Shown here: positions 1 to 6,803 of the stretch, one piece after another | Position numbering within the stretch: the stretch's first letter is position 1 | How the letters are laid out: every line of letters begins with the position of its first letter | DNA from: Caulobacter sp. B11 | GTDB taxonomy: Bacteria; Pseudomonadota; Alphaproteobacteria; Caulobacterales; Caulobacteraceae | Direction: 5' to 3' | DNA length: 8,265 nt | NCBI RefSeq assembly: GCF_002737765.1 | Contig: NZ_PEGG01000241.1 | Location: forward strand, 1-8,265 | Made by a program: the position numbers and the translations under genes | The notes under the pieces: generated by a model | Databases searched by the model: none | Seen by the model: the letters and a program-made list of their open reading frames with translations, nothing else | Told to the model about the DNA's origin: nothing

Positions 1-1
1 T

Positions 2-103
2 GCGAGAATCCGTGCGGAGAAACGCTGGCGGAAGAGGTCGATTCTTGACGGCCTTCGAAGCAGATCTTCAAGTATTATCGGGACGAATGAGTTAGCGATA
101 TGA
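2..103 (+). CDS. Possible C-terminal tail of an upstream gene (partial)
   Basis: This reading frame is open from the left window edge and stops at a TGA that overlaps the ATG of the acetyltransferase gene (ATGA, 100-103). The visible 33 residues are basic and polar, with the segment RAEKRWRKRSILDGL. Such a charged end would suit a glycosyltransferase tail, but that is only a resemblance. The ATGA overlap is typical of operon neighbours and is the main reason to list it. A second + strand frame is also open from position 3 to a TAG at 93-95, so the frame choice is not secure. I do not recognise the product. Confidence 0.4.
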   Translation, partial: ARIRAEKRWRKRSILDGLRSRSSSIIGTNELAI

Positions 104-663
104 TGTCTCAGCGTGTCCAAGATCTATCAAAATTCCGCCTGCCACCCGAATTTCGCGGTCGATCTGCAGTGATTGTGCAACTTTGGTGGATCGTGCAGGC
201 CACGATTTTCGGCATGTCACCCCAGTTTCTATACGGGTGGCGGAACTGGTTGTTGCGTTGCTTTGGGGCCAAAATCGGAAAAGATGTTTTGATACGACCA
301 ACCGTGCGGATTACCTATCCGTGGAAACTTCGTGTAGGAGATCGCAGTTGGGTGGGTGATTATGCCGGGCTTTATACGCTTGGTGAAATCACGATCGGTG
401 CGGATGCAGTCGTTTCGCAACATGCATACCTATGCACGGGATCCCATGACATGGGCGCTGTTGGTTTTGACATCTATGCAATGCCTATTGTGATCAATGA
501 TGAGGCCTGGGTCGCTGCCGGTGCATTTATACAGCCCGGCCTCACCATAGGTCGTGGCTCAGTTATTGGCGCTCGATCAATAGTTACTCGCGATACAAAG
601 CCTTTCAAGGTGTACCTTGGTTCACCCGCAGTTGAGGTTGGTGACAGGCGTAAGAATAATTAA
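100..663 (+). CDS. WcaF-like hexapeptide-repeat O-acetyltransferase
   Basis: Predicted acetyl-CoA-dependent sugar O-acetyltransferase of the left-handed beta-helix (LbH) superfamily, close in layout to WcaF of colanic acid synthesis. It has 187 residues, near the usual 180-190 for that group. Residues 13-21 (RLPPEFRGR) and the hydrophobic stretch around 24-48 form the N-terminal part that may sit at the membrane. Imperfect hexapeptide turns follow: IGKDVLIRPTVRI (59-71), VGDRSWVGDYAGL, ITIGADAVVSQHAYL, and ITIGADAVV-like rungs again near 149-163 (TIGRGSVIGARSIV). TGSHD (114-118) holds the expected catalytic His116. The end, YLGSPAVEVG, resembles the common 'GxPAk' close of these enzymes. The start is one of two adjacent ATG codons (100 or 103), and no strong ribosome binding site is visible. 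It runs opposite to the glycosyltransferase operon and shares its stop codon bases with it. The acceptor sugar cannot be told from sequence. Confidence 0.93.
   Translation: MMSQRVQDLSKFRLPPEFRGRSAVIVQLWWIVQATIFGMSPQFLYGWRNWLLRCFGAKIGKDVLIRPTVRITYPWKLRVGDRSWVGDYAGLYTLGEITIGADAVVSQHAYLCTGSHDMGAVGFDIYAMPIVINDEAWVAAGAFIQPGLTIGRGSVIGARSIVTRDTKPFKVYLGSPAVEVGDRRKNN
660..663. other. Shared TTAA: overlapping stop codons of convergent genes
   Basis: The palindrome TTAA provides TAA at 661-663 for the + strand acetyltransferase and TAA at 662-660 for the - strand glycosyltransferase. The two genes therefore overlap tail to tail by four bases. No hairpin with a T-run was seen around 600-720, so no terminator separates the two units here. 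Confidence 0.95.
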
Positions 664-1850
664 AGGAATTGTTCGATTGTTCGGATCAGCGCTGGCCCCG
701 TATTCGCGACATTAAATTGGTCCTTGAACAGGGATCGTGCGGCCTCCCGCATCGTCGCCTTCTCGGCTTGTGTTGTGGCGAACCACCGTCGCAGCAGCGT
801 CTCAGCGCCATCAGCTGTGTCGGGTTCGACCAAGCCCGCGCCAGCGGTGTCGATCTCGCGCCAGATATTGACCTTGTTGCTGATTAGGACGGGCGTACCG
901 CAGCCTAAGGCTTCGGCCACGGCGATGCCAAAATTTTCCTGATGCGAGGGCAGGATGAACGCGTCGGCACCGTACAACGCACCCCATTTTGCATTACCGT
1001 ATAAGGGGCCGGCCCAGTGAATACGAGCGGCCACGCCACGCCTAGCCGCCAGAGCCTCTAGTGAGGCACGCAAGCCAGCCTGGTCAGGGCCGGCGACGAC
1101 CAGATCCACGCTGGGGTGGTCAGCCGCCACGCGGGCGAAGGCCTCGACGAGCAGATCGCAGCCCTTCTTGGCATGGATGCGACTCAGGAACAGCAGATAG
1201 GGGCGGGTGTCCAGAGCCGGTAGAGCGGCCCGGAAGGCCGTGTCTTGCCCGGTAGTGTGCAACGGCGGGGCGCTGGTTCCGAAGCTAATGACAGTCTCTC
1301 GATAAGGATGGCCGAAGAACTGACCTCTCGCCTCCCGCCGCTCCTCTTCGCACGTAAAAAACGCCGATCGGGCCCCGGCCAGAAGGCGGCCCTCACCGAA
1401 GAGCCAAAAGGCCTGTTTCGCCAAATGCTTTAGCGGATAGGTCCGACGAAACCACGGGTCCATCATTCCGTGAGGAAAGACGAAATAGGGCGTCTTCCCA
1501 TCAGGCAGCACCCGAGAGGCGGCGAAGGGTGCATAGTTCCACAGTCCGTCCACGATCACCGTATCGTAGCTGCCGATATTGGCGCGTAACCAGGGCACTA
1601 AGTTCGGAGCGTAGCCATAATGCTCTAGCGCCCGTCGCCATGGAAGTCGCGATCCCGTTCGGGGGCGTCCCAGCGCGTGAACAGTTAACGGGAACCCCTG
1701 CAGATGATGGCTGTCCGGAGGGTCGAGAGTGACCAACTCGCGCGTCACTGATACGCCGCGTGCTTTGCAGGCCTCATCTTGACGCAGCACGCTCTCAATG
1801 GGGCCGCCGCTCGCGGGGTCGATTGATGCGACGATGTGGAGGATGTTCAC
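660..1850 (-). CDS. GT4-family glycosyltransferase (last gene of the - strand operon)
   Basis: Predicted retaining GT-B glycosyltransferase that adds a sugar from a nucleotide-sugar donor to a lipid-linked glycan in the cytoplasm. It has 396 residues. The N-terminal acceptor domain opens with MNILHIVASIDPASGGP, whose GGP loop at 15-17 is typical. PHGMMDPWF (126-134) carries the conserved His127. The C-terminal donor domain has FLSRIHAKKG (221-230), the usual lysine/arginine loop, and the EX7E motif in ENFGIAVAE (E305 and E313), followed by the GTPV turn at 318-321. The start is GTG at 1850-1848, with GGAAG four bases upstream. It is separated from the preceding gene by 51 bases, unlike the overlapping genes before it, so it may be translated independently. 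Sugar and linkage specificity cannot be inferred. Confidence 0.95.
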   Translation of the reverse strand: MNILHIVASIDPASGGPIESVLRQDEACKARGVSVTRELVTLDPPDSHHLQGFPLTVHALGRPRTGSRLPWRRALEHYGYAPNLVPWLRANIGSYDTVIVDGLWNYAPFAASRVLPDGKTPYFVFPHGMMDPWFRRTYPLKHLAKQAFWLFGEGRLLAGARSAFFTCEEERREARGQFFGHPYRETVISFGTSAPPLHTTGQDTAFRAALPALDTRPYLLFLSRIHAKKGCDLLVEAFARVAADHPSVDLVVAGPDQAGLRASLEALAARRGVAARIHWAGPLYGNAKWGALYGADAFILPSHQENFGIAVAEALGCGTPVLISNKVNIWREIDTAGAGLVEPDTADGAETLLRRWFATTQAEKATMREAARSLFKDQFNVANTGPALIRTIEQFL

Positions 1851-1901
1851 GCGGCTTCCGAAATAGCGAGATGGCAGGGCAATGCTGGACCCTGAACAGG
1901 A

Positions 1902-2981
1902 TCAAGATAGCAAGGGCCTCAGATTTTCTAGGGCGTTCCTGTTTAGATAGGATCGCCGCACCTTACGACAGCCGTTTTGCCCCATCTCACGGGCTCGTAG
2001 TGGATCAGATAGTAGGGCGTCTATCTTGTCAGCCAGGTCAGAAACATCGGATTGATCGGCGACTAGGCCATCGACTCCGTCGGTAATAATTTCGCGGGGG
2101 GCACCGAGTGAACCGCAGATCACCGGGAGCCCGTGGCTCCAGGCCTCCAGATAGACGATCCCGAACCCTTCTTTGGACGAGGGCAGGGCGAACACATCAG
2201 AACTTGCATAGGCTTGATCTAAGACTTCGTCCGCCACGCGTCCCAGAAATTGCACCCGATCTTCCAACTTCAGCGTGTGGCTGAGCGCCTCAAGATCCGG
2301 CCGTAAGGGCCCGTCCCCGACAATGGACAAGGTCGCCGGTCGGCCCCGCGCCGCCAGCTCGCCGATCGCCCGGATCAGTTGGTCGACGTGTTTGCGGTGA
2401 TCGCCTGTGCCGAGGCGTGTGACGCATAGGACGTGATGGCCCGAGGTTGCGCGCCCAGACGGCGCGAAGTCGTCGATGGCGTTCGGATAGATCGTGAACC
2501 GTTCGGATGGAACGTGATATTCGCGCGCCATGATGCCAGCCGTATAGGTACTAACAGAGACGATCCTATCCACCCATTTTAAGAGGAAAGGCTCATAGGG
2601 GCGTTTTGCTCGGAGTCCATCATTCCAAACGTCATCGCCGTGGACAAACAGCGTGGTCCTCAATGACGGTCTCAACAGCTTCGCTAGCCCGGCGAGAAGA
2701 ACCAGGTTGATGTGGCCGATCAACAGATGATCGCTACGGCGCGATCTAGCGAGTGTCCGTAGAATGAGTCCGGCCCGGTCTTGAGCGAAGCCGACAATGT
2801 CGACGCCGGGCTGGTGTGGGAGGTCGGATGCACGGTCATCCATCAGATGCGCGTGACAATTCTGGAGCGCGCCCTCGTCGACCAGAGCGCCGAGATTGGC
2901 GATGAGACGGCGGTTGAAATTCTGCAGCCCTCCAACTCGGCTGTAGGTGGCGAGGCCAACGAAGAGGACGGAGGGCTTCAT
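1902..2981 (-). CDS. GT4-family glycosyltransferase
   Basis: Predicted GT-B retaining glycosyltransferase of 359 residues. The N-terminus MKPSVLFVGLATYSRVGGLQ has the GG loop (18-19) of acceptor domains. VHGDD at 113-117 supplies the conserved His. The donor domain shows CVTRLGTGDHRKHVDQLI (186-203), VGDGPLRPDLE (221-231), and an EX7E motif in EGFGIVYLE (E271, E279), with a following GLPVI turn. I place the start at the ATG of 2981-2979, which overlaps the TGA of the previous gene (ATGA, 2978-2981). An in-frame TTG at 3014 would add 11 residues before the normal family N-terminus and is unlikely. No strong Shine-Dalgarno sequence is seen, which fits translational coupling. Donor and acceptor are unknown. 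Confidence 0.95.
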   Translation of the reverse strand: MKPSVLFVGLATYSRVGGLQNFNRRLIANLGALVDEGALQNCHAHLMDDRASDLPHQPGVDIVGFAQDRAGLILRTLARSRRSDHLLIGHINLVLLAGLAKLLRPSLRTTLFVHGDDVWNDGLRAKRPYEPFLLKWVDRIVSVSTYTAGIMAREYHVPSERFTIYPNAIDDFAPSGRATSGHHVLCVTRLGTGDHRKHVDQLIRAIGELAARGRPATLSIVGDGPLRPDLEALSHTLKLEDRVQFLGRVADEVLDQAYASSDVFALPSSKEGFGIVYLEAWSHGLPVICGSLGAPREIITDGVDGLVADQSDVSDLADKIDALLSDPLRAREMGQNGCRKVRRSYLNRNALENLRPLLS

Positions 2982-4177
2982 CTGGGCTCGCAAGTCCGCC
3001 GCGCCCGTGACCAAGCAGCCGCCTCAAGGATTCCACTAACGTCCTGAGCATAGCCCCAGTCGCCGATGATCCGCCGGCTCTCGTCGCCCATGGCCGCTAG
3101 GCGCGCCGGATCCGACATGGCCTTGAACAGCGCCTCGGCGAGGGCCGGCTGGTCGCCGGCCGGGAACACGAAGCCGTTAATGCCGTCCTTGACCAGGTCG
3201 GGCCAGCAACCGACCTCGTCGCTGACGATCACTGGCAGGCTGGCGCTCATCGCCTCGTTGACCACCAGTCCCCAGGGTTCATGGCGCGACGGCAGCACGA
3301 AGAGATCGACCAAGCCGAACAGGCGACCCAGCGACTGCTGGTTCTGAAAGCCGAGGAAGACGATCGGCAGGCCCCGGACGGCCGCCTCAAGCGCCTCGGC
3401 CTGCTCTCCGGAGCCGGCGAAGGCGAGCACGGGTTTGTTGACGCCGGCCGCCAGCAGCCGCGGATAGGTTTGGCGGAACGCCTCGATCAGGTCCAGACCC
3501 CGCTTGCGCTCCATGAATTTGGACGCGAACAGTACAACCGTCGCGTCGCGATCGAAGCCGAGGGCCTCGCGCCTTGGCCCGAAGTCGGCGCGCGATTCCG
3601 CCGACAGCCGTTCAAAGAACTCGCGGTCGACGGCGTAGGGCACCAGGAAGATGCTGGCCGGATCGACGCCCTTGGCGATGTAGTAGTCGCGGTTGAGGGT
3701 GCCGATCGCCAGGAAGCCGACGCCGCGCTTTGACCACGACCGCAGGATCGCGCCCTTCACGCGCTCCTTCCAGGGGCTCCGACGATTTCCGGTCTTCTGG
3801 ACCTCGTCGCGAATGAACACTTGGACGCCCTGGCGCAGCGCCCGCTCGATGACATAGGCGTAGTACGGATTAGCGAAGCCGTGGATCCAGAGGACGGTCT
3901 TGCCGGACGCCGCCAAGTGCTTGAACAGTCCCTGGCTGAAATCGAGCTTGCTGATGCGGTTCAGCGGATGGGGCGTCAGGGTCTTGGACTTGTATCCGTC
4001 CAGCAGCGGCACGTCCCACTCGACCTTGCCGCCAAAGCCGGGGTCGTAATAGGCCGCCGTGGAGAAGGACGAGCGGAAATAGACGTCGAGATCCACCCCG
4101 GGCTTGCTGGAAAGCAGGCGCATTAGGGGCGCCTGGTATTGGATCGGGTGGCTGACGAGATAAGCGACTTTAATCAT
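2978..4177 (-). CDS. GT4-family glycosyltransferase with HPIQYQAPL N-terminus
   Basis: Predicted retaining GT-B glycosyltransferase of 399 residues. It begins MIKVAYLVSHPIQYQAPL, a signature of one GT4 subgroup common in polysaccharide clusters. WIHGFANPYY (97-106) holds the conserved His-Gly. The donor domain includes LFASKFMERKRGLDLIEAF (216-234), FAGSGEQ (253-259), and the EX7E motif in EPWGLVVNE (E300, E308), then LPVIVSDEVG. The ATG at 4177 shares its A with the TGA of the preceding gene (TGATG). A TTG at 4180 would add one methionine. AAAGGA (minus strand, 4193-4188) lies 7 bases before the TTG and 10 before the ATG, so the exact start is open by one codon. The gene is very GC-rich (47 of 60 bases at 3361-3420), more than either flank of the window. 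Confidence 0.95.
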   Translation of the reverse strand: MIKVAYLVSHPIQYQAPLMRLLSSKPGVDLDVYFRSSFSTAAYYDPGFGGKVEWDVPLLDGYKSKTLTPHPLNRISKLDFSQGLFKHLAASGKTVLWIHGFANPYYAYVIERALRQGVQVFIRDEVQKTGNRRSPWKERVKGAILRSWSKRGVGFLAIGTLNRDYYIAKGVDPASIFLVPYAVDREFFERLSAESRADFGPRREALGFDRDATVVLFASKFMERKRGLDLIEAFRQTYPRLLAAGVNKPVLAFAGSGEQAEALEAAVRGLPIVFLGFQNQQSLGRLFGLVDLFVLPSRHEPWGLVVNEAMSASLPVIVSDEVGCWPDLVKDGINGFVFPAGDQPALAEALFKAMSDPARLAAMGDESRRIIGDWGYAQDVSGILEAAAWSRARRTCEPR

Positions 4178-5238
4178 CAAGCCACGATCCTTTGATCCGA
4201 AGGGCGGAAGAGTTCGGTGAGGATGGTCCCAACCAGGGCTTCGTTGCCGAAGCCCAGTTCGCGCACTCGCTTCATGCCGGCGGCGCGGATCGCATGGCTA
4301 CGGGCGGGGTCGGCCAGCACTACGAGACACTTATTGACGCATTCTTCGGCGTCGGCCCAGAAGATCGCATGGCGGTCTTCGTCATAGACTTGCAGGTGCT
4401 CGCTCGTGCGTTCGGCCACCAGCAGGCCGCCAATGTACGGGATTTCGAAGGATCTCTTGGTGTGCAGTTCGCGGTTCTGGGCGGAGAGGAAGCCCAGGCA
4501 GGCATCAGCCCCGGCGATCGCGCGGCAATAGTCGCGGCCGTAGAGCGCCGCGCCTTTCCAGGCGTGGCGTAGGGCGGGCCAGTGACGCGACTTGCTCCAG
4601 CCGTCACCCCAGACCGAGACTGATATGCCATGCTGCAGAAGCGCCAGAATGATATCCTCGCGATTTTCGTGCCGCATCCAGGTGCCGATGAAGGCGATTC
4701 CGCCGCCATGCGGCCAGGTCACCATCTCGTCGTTCGACGGAGGGCGGTGTTGCACTTCGTCATAGCTACGCCAGACCTTGATCGTGCGACGAGCGCCCAG
4801 CCGCTTGAAATCGGCCAGGGTCGGGTCGCGCATGGTCACGCACAGGTCGTAGGCGGGGAGGGCGGCGACCAGGCTGTCGAACCGCCGGCCATCGCGCCCG
4901 CCGGTGGGGTCGTCCGGACTGAACAGCACAGTGCGCGGGCAGTAGCTTGTGAGCAGCTTGACGCAGTCCGGACCAAATAGCTCGCCGCTGTCGACCCACA
5001 CCGCGTCGTGCGATCGGATCGCCGTCGCCTGGGATTGAAGCAGCCGCAACGCCGCGTGCTGCAGCAGACGGTAGCCGGTGCGGTAGTGCAGTCGCGAGGC
5101 CACAGGGCCGTTTAGCTTGTCGGCGAGCGCCTGATGCGGGTCGAACAGGGTGACCTGATGCCCGATACGGACCAAAGCGTCGGCGCGATGGCGTGTAGTT
5201 GCCGACGGCGACACATGTCCGATGTAGAAGATCTTCAT
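4177..5238 (-). CDS. CgeB-like glycosyltransferase (Glyco_trans_1_2 type)
   Basis: Predicted GT-B glycosyltransferase of 353 residues that differs from the GT4 genes around it. The N-terminus MKIFYIGHVSPSATTRHRAD keeps the RHR-type loop of the acceptor domain. LFSPDDPTGG (105-114) is typical of CgeB-like proteins, where a 'DDP/DDx' segment sits in the first half. IAFIGTWMRHENRE (181-194) opens the donor domain, and VSVWGDGWSK (207-216) follows. The C-terminal part, LHTKRSFEIPYIGG (258-271) then LQVYDEDRHAIFW, matches the usual 'R.FEipa.Gg.ll.......y.....e...y' layout of this family, with E265 as the likely equivalent of the EX7E glutamate. Its ATG overlaps the stop of the polymerase gene (ATGA, 5235-5238), and its TGA shares a base with the next ATG. 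It probably adds one residue of the same glycan. Substrates are unknown. Confidence 0.9.
   Translation of the reverse strand: MKIFYIGHVSPSATTRHRADALVRIGHQVTLFDPHQALADKLNGPVASRLHYRTGYRLLQHAALRLLQSQATAIRSHDAVWVDSGELFGPDCVKLLTSYCPRTVLFSPDDPTGGRDGRRFDSLVAALPAYDLCVTMRDPTLADFKRLGARRTIKVWRSYDEVQHRPPSNDEMVTWPHGGGIAFIGTWMRHENREDIILALLQHGISVSVWGDGWSKSRHWPALRHAWKGAALYGRDYCRAIAGADACLGFLSAQNRELHTKRSFEIPYIGGLLVAERTSEHLQVYDEDRHAIFWADAEECVNKCLVVLADPARSHAIRAAGMKRVRELGFGNEALVGTILTELFRPSDQRIVA
4188..4193 (-). promoter_or_regulatory. Ribosome binding site for the HPIQYQAPL glycosyltransferase
   Basis: AAAGGA on the minus strand lies inside the last codons of the CgeB-like gene. Spacing is 7 bases to the TTG at 4180 and 10 bases to the ATG at 4177, so it bears on which start codon is used. 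Confidence 0.5.
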
Positions 5239-6803
5239 CGTGGCGGGCTCGCAACATGCCGCCGGCCATACCTCGGTCGGATTTTGCCGCCTCGTCGCCC
5301 AGAAAAATGAGAAAACAGAAAAGTCCCGAATGGAAATATTAGGAATAACAAAAACATATTTCTAGGCATTACCAGCCATCCTGTTACGGATGCCTCCCCC
5401 ATGCCAAATGTAAAGGCATATATTGCAGAAGACAAGGTGACGAGCGAGAAGGCGGGCCCAAGTATTTCACACATAAATAGTATAAAAAAAGCGATAGTGT
5501 ATATGATAATTGGATATATGATCAGTCCAAACCAACCAAAGTCGACATATCCGGCAAAATATAGAGAATCAGCGACGTCAGAATAACCAGTAACAATGCC
5601 GTTCGATGCCATGAGTACCTCGGCATTCTCAACATCAACTTTATTTGGAAATAAAGCTCTAGGTATGGTCCATATCAGGCTGTTAACTAAATACTGACCA
5701 TTCAAGTATTTCCAATCGTGGTTTGCCTTCTGCATCGAGGCGGACAGGCTGGCGGCCAATAGGGGGCGCGTGGAAAGGTTTAGCGCGGTTCGCCGCGCCT
5801 GTTGTGCCCGTACGTTTGTATCTTTCAGCGCTGTTGCGCTGCCGATGGCGACGTTCAGACCGGAGACTTCGGTGCCTGTGCGGGTGTCATAGCGCATGTT
5901 TCGCGCCATATTGCTCGCCAACATCGCATTATAGTATATTGGCACGCCGATCGCGGTAATAATAATCAAAGTCTTGAATCGTGGCAAGCGTCCAGAAATA
6001 AATGTAATCCAAACAAAATGCATGACGGCGAAAAATATCAAACCAGTTCTACCTTTACTAAAGTAAATAAAAAGCGTCAGTATCAAAGATACCGCAATAG
6101 CTAATGATTTAATTGATAGCAGCTCAGTTTTGAAATTGAAGCGAGAAAGTGCAAGGCTATTCAATGCTATTTGAGATCCCAATGCCATCTCTAGGAATGG
6201 TATATAAAACTCTACTTCCCCGACATTTTGCCCAGAAATACCGAATTTTCGCTGGCCGATAATGCCAGATGATATGAGAAATAGGTCCAGTAGTGATAAA
6301 ATTATGAGAAAAATAACGGGAATGTAAGTTGGCGTTAGTCGGAGGCTTTTAATTGAAAGGGCGACGCGCATCTCCATTCTCGACAGGATGGGGGAGATGC
6401 TAAGGCAACCAAGAGACAATGCAAAAATGCTGGCGTATAAAACCCCAAATGCATATTGCCCTGCGTTAATTGATATTAATTGAAGAGTATAATCTATACT
6501 ATAATCAAGTGTAAAAAAATGTATTATTATAGATATAAGCCACCCAAATGAAAGTGAAAGCGATAGAAAAAGCGATCCTGTTTTTAGAAGGGAAACGCAA
6601 AACATGCCGACTTTTATAAGATGATAGAGCAAATATACGTCAATGACGGCTGATACCGTAGCTGCGATGGTATTTGCATTTGAATTGTTTAAAGCTGCCG
6701 CCAGGGCCCAGAAAAATGCCGACACCAACAAGCCGAATATTATCGAGTTTGAAATAGAGATCTTGATGTCTTTGGGTGGTGTATTGTGGGTCACGTAATG
6801 CAT
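5235..6803 (-). CDS. wzy: Wzy-like oligosaccharide repeat-unit polymerase
   Basis: Predicted polytopic inner-membrane polymerase that joins lipid-linked repeat units in the periplasm. It has 522 residues and roughly 10-12 hydrophobic segments, for example near 20-40, 47-71, 77-98, 112-135, 158-180, 233-270, 278-293, 415-445 and 482-500. A large hydrophilic loop spans about 294-410. Diagnostic motifs are IPRALFPNK (380-388) and DSLYFAGYVDFGWFGLIIYP (412-431), both typical of Wzy/O-antigen polymerases. RNMRYDTRTG (301-310) adds arginines to the loop. Sequence identity in this family is very low, so the call rests on topology, motifs and context. Base composition is unusual: most of the gene is 20-25% GC, but a block encoding about residues 298-358 and the arginine-rich tail (501-522) are GC-rich. 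It overlaps the gene before it by 13 bases and the gene after it by 4. The symbol is a functional label rather than a proven orthology. Confidence 0.9.
   Translation of the reverse strand: MHYVTHNTPPKDIKISISNSIIFGLLVSAFFWALAAALNNSNANTIAATVSAVIDVYLLYHLIKVGMFCVSLLKTGSLFLSLSLSFGWLISIIIHFFTLDYSIDYTLQLISINAGQYAFGVLYASIFALSLGCLSISPILSRMEMRVALSIKSLRLTPTYIPVIFLIILSLLDLFLISSGIIGQRKFGISGQNVGEVEFYIPFLEMALGSQIALNSLALSRFNFKTELLSIKSLAIAVSLILTLFIYFSKGRTGLIFFAVMHFVWITFISGRLPRFKTLIIITAIGVPIYYNAMLASNMARNMRYDTRTGTEVSGLNVAIGSATALKDTNVRAQQARRTALNLSTRPLLAASLSASMQKANHDWKYLNGQYLVNSLIWTIPRALFPNKVDVENAEVLMASNGIVTGYSDVADSLYFAGYVDFGWFGLIIYPIIIYTIAFFILFMCEILGPAFSLVTLSSAIYAFTFGMGEASVTGWLVMPRNMFLLFLIFPFGTFLFSHFSGRRGGKIRPRYGRRHVASPPR

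Noticed and set aside
1851..1901. Small inverted repeat CAGGG/CCCTG in the 51-base gap, considered as a terminator.
   Set aside because: The stem is only five base pairs with a ten-base loop and has no T-run after it.
2982..3014. TTG start at 3014 for the glycosyltransferase at 1902-2981.
   Set aside because: It would add 11 residues before the usual N-terminal beta strand, while the ATG at 2981 gives a standard ATGA overlap with the previous gene.
3281..4126. Long + strand open frames opposite the GC-rich glycosyltransferase (3281-3733 and 3821-4126).
   Set aside because: They are antisense to a gene with clear GT4 motifs, and high GC makes such shadow frames common. No motif was seen in them.
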